Of a stretch of 11,740 bases of DNA, positions 5,552 to 11,740 are shown in pieces; position 1 is the stretch's first letter; every line of letters begins with the position of its first letter. The notes under the pieces are model-generated. The model made no database searches, was not told where the DNA came from, and saw nothing but the letters and a program-made list of their open reading frames with translations. Source of the DNA: Ignavibacteriales bacterium. GTDB lineage: Bacteria > Bacteroidota > Ignavibacteria > Ignavibacteriales > Melioribacteraceae. The position numbers and the translations under genes are program-made. The stretch spans positions 1-11,740 of the forward strand of contig JAFGID010000039.1 in the NCBI GenBank assembly GCA_016929735.1, read 5' to 3'.

Positions 5552-7546
5552 CTATTTAGTTTGATTGGTTAAATTTTTTTCCAATATATATTGAGCAGTC
5601 TGCATCATTGAATAAACATATAATTTCATACTGTCTGCTTGAACAGTTTGACTTTTGATTAAATCCATAGCATTTTTAGTTCGGTAAGAATAGAGTGATT
5701 CATTCCCATTTGGTCGTATAATCATATATAAACTATCACTGACTATTCCGATTTTATCGTCTGCAGTAAAATAAATATATGGTCGTGTTTCATTAAATAA
5801 ATCTATGCCCATTGTATTATTTACATATGGAATATTTAACAATCCCATAATTGTTGGGAAAATATCTATTTGTCCCCCCAACTCGGTGTAATATCTTGGC
5901 TCAGTTAAAATATGGGGTGCAAAAATTATAAAAGGAGAATGAGTGAAACTCAAAGGTAAATCGAATTGTGGGTCAATATTTGCACCGTGGTCAGCAACAA
6001 AAACAAATATTGTATTCTTAAACCAACTTTCCTGTGAAGCAAGTGTCATAAAACGTTTAATAGCCCAATCAGCATATTCAACTATCTGGTTGTGTATGTC
6101 TGTTGTTTTTGGTTTAAAAGGAATACCCTCGGGTATAATATAAGGACCATGGTCACTTGCAGTAACTAAAGTCGCGAAAAATAAATTATTTTGTTTTGCT
6201 ATTTCTGACAGACGAGGAATTGCTTGTTCAAACATAATATGGTCAGGAACGCCAAGAGTACTTAAATCCCACTCGGGGGGATAATCCTCGTTCGAGAAAA
6301 CACGGTCAAAACCATTTGCATACATAAATCCTGCAACGTTGTCAAATTGAGCATCATGTGTTAGGAATAGATAATTTCTATAACCATTTTCTTTCAATGT
6401 ATTTGGTAAACCAGACATTATCGGAATAGGTGTTCGTTTCATTGGGTGTTGCTTCTGTAAAATCGGATATGCAAAAATACTAGAATAAATGCCTGTAAAA
6501 GTATGAATACCCGCTGAGTAAAAATTATCAAAATTATACGATACCATTAAAAGACTGTCGAGATATGGAGTTAGATTGTTCCTGTTACCATATCTCCACA
6601 TTTTTTCAGCTGACATACTTTCCATAATAACAAGAACAACATTTGCTTTTAATTGTTTTCGAGTCGGATTAATAAATCTGCTGATAGGTGAGGGAAAATC
6701 ATAGCTTGTGATATTGAAATAACCTCTAACATTTGCGATAGCCTCTGCTTCATCCATAAAATTAATTTTTTCATCTTTATTTTTCAGGTCATCAAGACAA
6801 CTCTGGATAAAGGTAAAAACAGGATTTAAACCAAGCTGATTTGGAAATGGATAAGCTGAAAAATATGCTGTTCCAACTCTGATCGGGGATTTCTCATCAA
6901 TTCGCCCCCTAATACCTAAAAATAAAATTAAACCTAAAACAATAAATAACGAAATTTGGAGTACTAGATGTTTCTTTTCAATAATACGTCCGCTTATTAT
7001 TTTCTGCTTACCAAATGTTTTTTTGAATATTTTTTTGTTAATAAATATCCAGTAAAAAATAACTAATGCCACAAATAGAATAACAAAAATTAAATATGTC
7101 CATTCCTGAAAAATCATTTTAATAATAAACCCTTGGTCGTTTGTCCATTGGAAAATTGCTGTTGATAATCGGGAAAAGTAATGTTTGAAAAATGGTATAT
7201 CAATACAGCACAAAGCAAAAGCTATGGAATAGAAAACACCTATATAGTAGTGAAATATTTTAAATGTTATTTGATTATAACGTTTGAAAATGGCAAATAA
7301 TGAAAAGACAATAAATGGAAATATAAGTATGTAGCCTGAAATAACTGTGTCGAATCGAAATCCCATGATGAAAGCATTAAACATAAGATATAGTGTCTCG
7401 CCTTCAGGTAATTTAGCAACTTCATCGAGATATGTTATGACAATTATTATTCTGAAAAACGTAAATATCGCAATACCGGTTAAATAAATTTTAAAAAGGT
7501 ATTTTATATGCGCTGGAATTTTAACAAAAAAGTTTTTTATGCTCAT
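5552..7546 (-). CDS. LTA-synthase-like membrane sulfatase-fold enzyme
   Basis: The 664-residue protein has five hydrophobic helices in the first 215 residues (about 20-40, 65-87, 98-117, 147-170, 195-213) and then an extracytoplasmic alkaline-phosphatase/sulfatase-fold domain (about 300-590). This is the layout of lipoteichoic acid synthase LtaS and related phosphoglycerol or phosphoethanolamine transferases. Metal-site motifs are visible: VVLVIMESMS with Glu309, the probable nucleophile Thr349 in GIHTFTGIY, FVADHG with Asp519 and His520, and SDHGPY at 465-470. Substrate specificity is not evident. In a Gram-negative-type lineage it may transfer a head group to a membrane lipid or periplasmic glycan. 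Such enzymes use Mn or Zn, and the next genes encode a metal importer. No strong ribosome site is seen before its ATG. Confidence 0.88.
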   Translation of the reverse strand: MSIKNFFVKIPAHIKYLFKIYLTGIAIFTFFRIIIVITYLDEVAKLPEGETLYLMFNAFIMGFRFDTVISGYILIFPFIVFSLFAIFKRYNQITFKIFHYYIGVFYSIAFALCCIDIPFFKHYFSRLSTAIFQWTNDQGFIIKMIFQEWTYLIFVILFVALVIFYWIFINKKIFKKTFGKQKIISGRIIEKKHLVLQISLFIVLGLILFLGIRGRIDEKSPIRVGTAYFSAYPFPNQLGLNPVFTFIQSCLDDLKNKDEKINFMDEAEAIANVRGYFNITSYDFPSPISRFINPTRKQLKANVVLVIMESMSAEKMWRYGNRNNLTPYLDSLLMVSYNFDNFYSAGIHTFTGIYSSIFAYPILQKQHPMKRTPIPIMSGLPNTLKENGYRNYLFLTHDAQFDNVAGFMYANGFDRVFSNEDYPPEWDLSTLGVPDHIMFEQAIPRLSEIAKQNNLFFATLVTASDHGPYIIPEGIPFKPKTTDIHNQIVEYADWAIKRFMTLASQESWFKNTIFVFVADHGANIDPQFDLPLSFTHSPFIIFAPHILTEPRYYTELGGQIDIFPTIMGLLNIPYVNNTMGIDLFNETRPYIYFTADDKIGIVSDSLYMIIRPNGNESLYSYRTKNAMDLIKSQTVQADSMKLYVYSMMQTAQYILEKNLTNQTK

Positions 7547-7655
7547 TTCGGGTTCTTATTATTAAAGGATATTTCAATTGCAAAAATAACAAAAGTATTT
7601 GATTATTTCTGTGCGTAACTTTACGTTCAACTTTGTTTAACTCTGCGGTTAAAGT
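7547..7655 (-). promoter_or_regulatory. Probable promoter region for the sulfatase-metal-lgt operon
   Basis: This 109-nt gap separates xerD from the sulfatase-like gene, and the operon's promoter should lie here or further upstream. On the minus strand two overlapping TAnnTTTG-like boxes are present: TACTTTTG (7590-7597) and TATTTTTG (7581-7588). Neither has a TTTG partner 19-21 nt upstream, so the assignment is weak. The xerD-proximal half is filled by a short tandem repeat. Confidence 0.3.
7608..7653 (+). repeat. Four imperfect tandem units of 10-12 nt
   Basis: Read on the plus strand, the units are TCTGTGCGTAAC (7608-7619), TTTACGTTCAAC (7620-7631), TTTGTTTAAC (7632-7641) and TCTGCGGTTAAA (7642-7653). 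Each is pyrimidine-rich at its start and ends in a purine AAC/AAA. The array ends 2 nt from the xerD stop codon and is richer in GC than the surrounding intergenic sequence. It does not form a convincing terminator. From memory, similar 'CTCTGCGGTTAAA' strings recur in intergenic regions of many bacterial genomes, but I cannot verify that here. Confidence 0.5.
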
Positions 7656-8546
7656 TTATCCCCTTGGATGATGTTCTCTATGAACCTGTTTTATGTAGTT
7701 TCTATCTATATGTGTATAAATTTGTGTTGTTGAAATATCAGAATGACCGAGCATTTCCTGAACGGCTCTTAAATCAGCTCCCCCTTCAAGCAGATGTGTA
7801 GCAAAAGAATGGCGAAATGTATGTGGGTGAACATCTTTTTTTATTCCCGCAATTTTTGTGTGTTGATTAAGAATTTTCCACAATCCCATTCGAGAAAGTT
7901 TCCCCCCACGATTATTCAGAAAAACGTAACTTTCACTTTTAATTCTTTTCTGCAATAATTGGCGTGATGATTTCAGGTATTCATTTAACCAGTGTATTGC
8001 ACTACTACCCATCGGAACAATTCTTTGTTTTGAACCTTTACCAAAAACTCTGACCACCTCATCAGCGAAGAATATATCGTTAAGTTTTAAATTGATTATT
8101 TCTGAACATCGCAATCCTGAAGAATATAAAAGTTCAAGTAAAGCTTTATCGCGTAGGCCCAATTTATTTTTAACATTCGGGGATTCCAATATTGAATTAA
8201 TTTCTTGAAACGATAGGACGTCAGGCAATTTTCTGCTTCTTTTAATTGATGGAATTTTGTCAACAGGATTGCTTTGAATATAATCGCTTGAAGAAAGGTA
8301 ATTAAAAAATCCTTTTATGGAAGAAATATATCGGGTTGTAGTAGTATTATCAAGACCTGCTTTTTTTTGTTTTTCGATAAATTCAGAGAGATGTGTTGTT
8401 GAAACATCATTGAAATCATCTATACCCTTTGTTTCGAGAAATTCAACAAACTTTGTAATGTCATTTGAATAGGCGTTAAGCGTGTTCTCCGAAAGATTTT
8501 TTTCTAACTTAAGATGGGAAAGGTATTCTTTTAGAAATTGTAACAT
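7656..8546 (-). CDS. xerD: Tyrosine recombinase, XerC/XerD family
   Basis: This is a site-specific recombinase that would resolve chromosome dimers at a dif site together with FtsK. The 296-residue protein has the usual Xer length and two domains: an N-terminal SAM-like core-binding domain (about 1-88) and a catalytic domain (about 107-290). The full catalytic set is visible: Arg146 (SGLRCSEI), Lys170 (VFGKGSKQR), His242 and Arg245 (HTFRHSFATHLL), His268 (LGHSD), and nucleophile Tyr277 (TTQIYTHI). The C-terminus HREHHPRG resembles XerD more than XerC. No dif-like site, integrase companion or att repeats appear nearby, so a housekeeping role is more likely than a mobile element. No Shine-Dalgarno is obvious. 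It lies 115 nt after pgpH on the same strand. Confidence 0.92.
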   Translation of the reverse strand: MLQFLKEYLSHLKLEKNLSENTLNAYSNDITKFVEFLETKGIDDFNDVSTTHLSEFIEKQKKAGLDNTTTTRYISSIKGFFNYLSSSDYIQSNPVDKIPSIKRSRKLPDVLSFQEINSILESPNVKNKLGLRDKALLELLYSSGLRCSEIINLKLNDIFFADEVVRVFGKGSKQRIVPMGSSAIHWLNEYLKSSRQLLQKRIKSESYVFLNNRGGKLSRMGLWKILNQHTKIAGIKKDVHPHTFRHSFATHLLEGGADLRAVQEMLGHSDISTTQIYTHIDRNYIKQVHREHHPRG

Positions 8547-8661
8547 ATAAATATCATTTGTATAAAAATGACATCCTTATTCTTTTGAAATAATAATAAT
8601 AAACTATCTAAATTTTGTATATGCAAGTATGTTAAAAAACAAAAACATTATCTTTAACGAT
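8547..8661 (-). other. Gap between pgpH and xerD
   Basis: This 115-nt gap is very AT-rich. It contains four AAT units (8589-8600), a 6-bp inverted repeat TCATTT / AAATGA (8554-8559 and 8566-8571) just before the xerD start, and GTTAAA / TTTAAC (8631-8636 and 8653-8658). None makes a convincing terminator, and no promoter of the TAnnTTTG type was found. XerD might be read through from pgpH. Confidence 0.5.
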
Positions 8662-10857
8662 TTAATTATTATCCTCGCTTTTCTCTTCGAGTTCTTCTTG
8701 ATTTGGATATTTAATTCTTCTATAATGTTGACTCATAATTGTTGAGATGAATGATTTTTTAATCATTTTTAATTTTTCAAATGTTAAGGGTGTATCATCC
8801 AACTCACCCGAAGTTAATCTTTCATCAATTATATTATTTATTACATTTTCAACCTTTTCTGGTGTAATTTCTTCTATTGCTTTAATTGTTGACTCACAAG
8901 CATCACCAAGCATGACAAGTGCCGTCTCAGCTGAATTAGGTTTAGGTCCTGGATATCGGTAATCATCAATATTTACTGTTAAATATTTTTCCTTTGCTTT
9001 TTCGTAAAAGAATTTCATTACTTGTGTTCCATGATGCATAGGGATAAAATTAATCACTTCTTGTGGTAGTTTTTTTTCTTGTGCTAATTTTATTCCATAT
9101 TCAACATGTTTCCTAATTACTTGAACACTTTCCTCAGGTGTAAGCTCATCGTGAATATTTTTATCTGACAATTGATTTTCTATAAAGTTTTCGGGCTCGA
9201 CTATTTTTCCAATATCGTGATAAAGTGCACCAACTCTTGCAAGAATTGGTTTTGCTCGTATTTCCAAAGCGGCATTTTCAACTATGGTTGATAAATTCAA
9301 TGAGTGATTGAAAGATCCTGGTGCTTTTGTCGCTAATTCTTTAAGTAGTGGTTGATTAAAATCCGTTAGTTCAAAAAGTGTAATATCGGTTGTTATCTTG
9401 AAAATTTTCTCAATAAAAATTAATAATCCGTAAGTTAGTGCCGGACTTAAAACAGCATTTATTGAAGCGAATCCTGATTGTATTGCCATCTGTGTTACTG
9501 ATTCAAAACGTTCTAATCCAAAAGCAATAATACTAATTATGTAACCAATTAAAATAAAAATAAATGCTCTATAAATTGAAGCTCGACTTTGTATGTCACG
9601 AATGGTATAGATTGCTAAACTGCCAGCAACGATATTTATTACGCTAAAAACATAATCATTTCCTCTTAATGCACCAGCTATTAAAGCCATTATAATAGTT
9701 CCGTAAAATCCAACACGAGAATCAAATAAAATTGTTATAAGCATTGAGGCAACAGGTATAAGAATTAAAAATTCTGTTGGTGTTGAAACTTTTATTTGAT
9801 GAACGATAAAAGTCAGAAAACTTATTAGCAAAATAATAATTGCTATCAGGAGTAGTTTTACATTATCGCAGAAAATTTCTTTTCGATATAGCATAAGGTA
9901 AAAAGTGTATAGCATCAGAATAGCTATTATATGTAATCCTTTTCCTATATGTTGGATAAAAATATCCCAAAAACCTGTTTCCTGATTCCTAGCAATTCTA
10001 TATGAGTCAATTTTTAATTTAATTTCATTTGTAATCCTTTCATGCTTTGCTACAATTCTTTCGTTTTCATTTACTATACCGATATTTCGAATGACTTTAC
10101 TAACCGCATGTTCTCGTGCCTGTCGACTCATTTCTTCGTTGTAAATTACATTTGGTACGAGAAATTTTGAAATATATTCTCGAACAGCTTCGATTAGTTG
10201 CCCGTCATTTTTAAAGGTATTCTCAAGATTATGCCACAAATAATCATTTACCTGTTCGCGATCATAAAAATTTTTTTTAAGATGAATCCTTTCAAACTTT
10301 CCGTCTCTAACCGAGATGCTGTCTTTTTCAATTTCCGAGTGGGATACGTTTAAAAGTCCGTTATTATAAATTTTTTCTAGTATGTTTTTGGTATTTTTAA
10401 AAATTTCGTTTAGTGTGTATGAATTTCTTAGCGTTAGAGTGTTTTCTTTTTTCCTTAAATCTAAAAATGATAAATATGTTTTCTGACTAACGATTAAGTT
10501 TTTTGTGATGCTAATACCACCCGTTTCCGAATCAATTACTTTAATTAAATAGTCGTTGTAGATTTTTAGACTATCAAGCATTTTTTTTTGTATTTCACTA
10601 TCTTTTACGAAAACCGATAGCACTTTATTTTCAGCAAGTTTGCACTCATTTTCGTATTGAACCGGGTCTTTCAGAATTTCAAAAGGCTGTGAGGCTATTA
10701 AATCGTCGTTTAACCATATTGAACCAACAGAAACTTCTGAATCAAGAGACTCGCCGGGAGGAAACATTGAAACAATAAGTATAACAGTAATAGCGAAGAT
10801 TAATAGTTTGATTCTTCTGCTTGTTTTTAATTTTGGTGTACTTAAAATTGAGAACAT
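8662..10857 (-). CDS. pgpH: 7TM-HD cyclic-di-AMP phosphodiesterase (PgpH/YqfF family)
   Basis: PgpH-type proteins hydrolyse cyclic di-AMP to pApA and so lower a signal that controls potassium and osmolyte balance. This 731-residue protein has the full architecture: TM1 (about 16-33), a large extracytoplasmic domain (about 36-300), seven membrane helices (about 305-490), then a cytoplasmic HD domain (about 512-665). The metal-binding residues are intact: His518 in FNHSL, His547-Asp548 in ALYHDIGK, His584 in IRKHVEYG, His608-His609 in MHHGT, and Asp652 in GDACEST. The tail is acidic (EELEEKSEDN). The gene starts 8 nt after the sodium:solute symporter stop, so both are probably cotranscribed. 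No cyclase gene is in the window, and the c-di-AMP activity is assigned by family. Confidence 0.93.
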   Translation of the reverse strand: MFSILSTPKLKTSRRIKLLIFAITVILIVSMFPPGESLDSEVSVGSIWLNDDLIASQPFEILKDPVQYENECKLAENKVLSVFVKDSEIQKKMLDSLKIYNDYLIKVIDSETGGISITKNLIVSQKTYLSFLDLRKKENTLTLRNSYTLNEIFKNTKNILEKIYNNGLLNVSHSEIEKDSISVRDGKFERIHLKKNFYDREQVNDYLWHNLENTFKNDGQLIEAVREYISKFLVPNVIYNEEMSRQAREHAVSKVIRNIGIVNENERIVAKHERITNEIKLKIDSYRIARNQETGFWDIFIQHIGKGLHIIAILMLYTFYLMLYRKEIFCDNVKLLLIAIIILLISFLTFIVHQIKVSTPTEFLILIPVASMLITILFDSRVGFYGTIIMALIAGALRGNDYVFSVINIVAGSLAIYTIRDIQSRASIYRAFIFILIGYIISIIAFGLERFESVTQMAIQSGFASINAVLSPALTYGLLIFIEKIFKITTDITLFELTDFNQPLLKELATKAPGSFNHSLNLSTIVENAALEIRAKPILARVGALYHDIGKIVEPENFIENQLSDKNIHDELTPEESVQVIRKHVEYGIKLAQEKKLPQEVINFIPMHHGTQVMKFFYEKAKEKYLTVNIDDYRYPGPKPNSAETALVMLGDACESTIKAIEEITPEKVENVINNIIDERLTSGELDDTPLTFEKLKMIKKSFISTIMSQHYRRIKYPNQEELEEKSEDNN

Positions 10858-10865
10858 AATTTATA

Positions 10866-11740
10866 TCACGCTTTAAATTTAGTTTTTGTTTTATTAGTTC
10901 TAATATTCAAGTATATTACTAAAGAAGCGATAACACCAATTAATAATGCTATAAATCCCACAAGATAATCTTTAAATATTATTCTACCGGTTGCAAAGAG
11001 AAATGCATAGACTAAAATTACTCCGCAAATCCAATTGACGAATAATTTCCCATATCCTTTGTCAGCTTTTACTTCAGGGTTTTCGCTTGCTATTTTTTTC
11101 CAACCCCAACCGCCCGGATGAACTTTCCTGTAAAATTTTTGTAGCGTTTCTTTTCTTTCTGGACTCGTTAAAAATGTTACTACCAACCAGACTATTGTTG
11201 TCCCAATAACAGTTGGATAAAGTGTTAGTGGTGATTGCAAGCCGAATCCATAATGAGCAATCGGGTAAATTATTAAAGGTGCAATCATTGCAGATATCTC
11301 AGACCAAGCATTGACTCGCCACCAATACCATCTTAAAATTAAAACAGCACCAAGACCAGCACTTGCGTTAATTATAAATTCCCATGCACCTGAAATTGTT
11401 GTCAGAACATATTTAGTTATTAACAATGCAAAAATCATCATCAAAATTATTGATAATCTTGAAACAAGAACATAGTGCTTTTCGGATGCATTTTTCTTTA
11501 TAAATCGTCTGTAAAAATCATTTATAATATAAGAAGTACCCCAATTAAGTTGAGATGAGATTGTTGACATATAAGCTGCAAGAAAAACGGCAATCATCAA
11601 TCCAAGTATACCTGCGGGGAGATACATAACCATTAATTTAGGATACATTTTCCCAGGATCAACAGTATTTTCGTATGCTTCGTAAAATTGTTTATCATTA
11701 AAACGCTCAAGTTGCTCCAACAATTTCGGGTCTGATGTTA
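10866..11740 (-). CDS. Sodium:solute symporter (SSS family), C-terminal part
   Basis: The frame stays open through the right edge of the window, so only the last 290 residues are seen. The TTG at 11723 is not a credible start, because the codons before it continue the protein (TSDPK before LLEQL). The SSS signature region appears as AAYMSTISSQLNWGTSYI, where the paired Ser-Ser fall at the position that contributes to the Na2 sodium site in this family. It is followed by NDFYRRFIKK. About seven hydrophobic helices are visible, and a cytoplasmic loop contains KVHPGGWGWKK. The solute cannot be predicted from this part; sugars, amino acids, proline-like osmolytes and carboxylates are all known in the family. 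It lies directly upstream of pgpH in an apparent operon. Confidence 0.92.
   Translation of the reverse strand, partial: TSDPKLLEQLERFNDKQFYEAYENTVDPGKMYPKLMVMYLPAGILGLMIAVFLAAYMSTISSQLNWGTSYIINDFYRRFIKKNASEKHYVLVSRLSIILMMIFALLITKYVLTTISGAWEFIINASAGLGAVLILRWYWWRVNAWSEISAMIAPLIIYPIAHYGFGLQSPLTLYPTVIGTTIVWLVVTFLTSPERKETLQKFYRKVHPGGWGWKKIASENPEVKADKGYGKLFVNWICGVILVYAFLFATGRIIFKDYLVGFIALLIGVIASLVIYLNIRTNKTKTKFKA

Noticed and set aside
7547..7655. Zur or MntR operator before the metal operon
   Set aside because: I looked for a palindromic AT-rich operator but found none that I could defend.
7656..8546. Tyrosine recombinase as a sign of an integrated mobile element
   Set aside because: It has Xer length and a XerD-like C-terminus, sits among housekeeping genes, and no att repeats, tRNA target, phage genes or composition break is seen.
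8554..8571. TCATTT / AAATGA inverted repeat just before the xerD start
   Set aside because: It is short and AT-only apart from one pair; it could be an operator but nothing distinguishes it from chance.
8589..8600. (AAT)4 microsatellite upstream of xerD
   Set aside because: Four units of an AT trinucleotide are expected in sequence of this composition and do not sit at a spacing that suggests phase variation.
8631..8658. GTTAAA / TTTAAC inverted repeat behind pgpH
   Set aside because: A 6-bp AT-rich stem with a 16-nt loop is unlikely to act as an intrinsic terminator.
1..11740. CRISPR array, defence island, insertion sequence or RNA gene
   Set aside because: No regularly spaced repeats, transposase, terminal inverted repeats, tRNA cloverleaf or rRNA segments were seen; gene content is metabolic, transport and housekeeping.

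Overview
The window is an AT-rich stretch of bacterial chromosome, probably from the Bacteroidota / Ignavibacteriota / Chlorobiota group. Three things point there: a near-ideal Bacteroidota-type promoter (TTTG, 19 nt, TATCTTTG) before the RNA-binding protein gene, an RRM protein beginning MNIYVGNL with a Gly/Arg-rich tail, and the style of the sodium:solute symporter and PgpH-like proteins. Several starts have good Shine-Dalgarno sequences, which argues against a typical flavobacterium and suits an Ignavibacteria-like lineage. The species cannot be fixed from this sequence. Only two genes lie on the plus strand, the truncated one at the left edge and the RRM gene. All others are on the minus strand.

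Left part (1-1602): the tail of an unidentified plus-strand gene converges on a minus-strand trio read in the order ECF sigma factor, two-helix membrane protein (probable anti-sigma factor), YbjQ/UPF0145 protein. Both junctions are 4-nt ATGA overlaps, so the three are probably translationally coupled. Middle left (1603-2309): a divergent intergenic region holds the RRM promoter and a leader of roughly 117 nt with competing base-pairings. The RRM gene follows and ends in a strong hairpin terminator that can serve both strands.

Centre (2333-7546, minus): a compact operon, read as LTA-synthase-like sulfatase-fold membrane enzyme, then the lipoprotein, ATPase and permease of a Zn/Mn ABC importer, then lgt. 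Every junction is a 9-nt gap or an overlap. It joins envelope-polymer or head-group chemistry, metal uptake and lipoprotein lipidation: Lgt would modify the importer's own lipoprotein, and the sulfatase-fold enzyme family needs a divalent metal.

Right part (7656-11740, minus): a XerD-like tyrosine recombinase, a PgpH/YqfF-type 7TM-HD protein (cyclic-di-AMP phosphodiesterase family), and the C-terminal part of a sodium:solute symporter that runs off the window. The symporter and pgpH are 8 nt apart and probably cotranscribed. A short GC-richer tandem repeat sits directly after the xerD stop.

Most of the window is ordinary housekeeping chromosome, with no CRISPR array, insertion sequence, tRNA, rRNA or defence island. 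The observations most worth a second look are the possible RNA switch in the RRM leader, the sigma/anti-sigma/YbjQ module whose anti-sigma lacks zinc ligands, the tandem repeat behind xerD, and the symporter-PgpH pairing.
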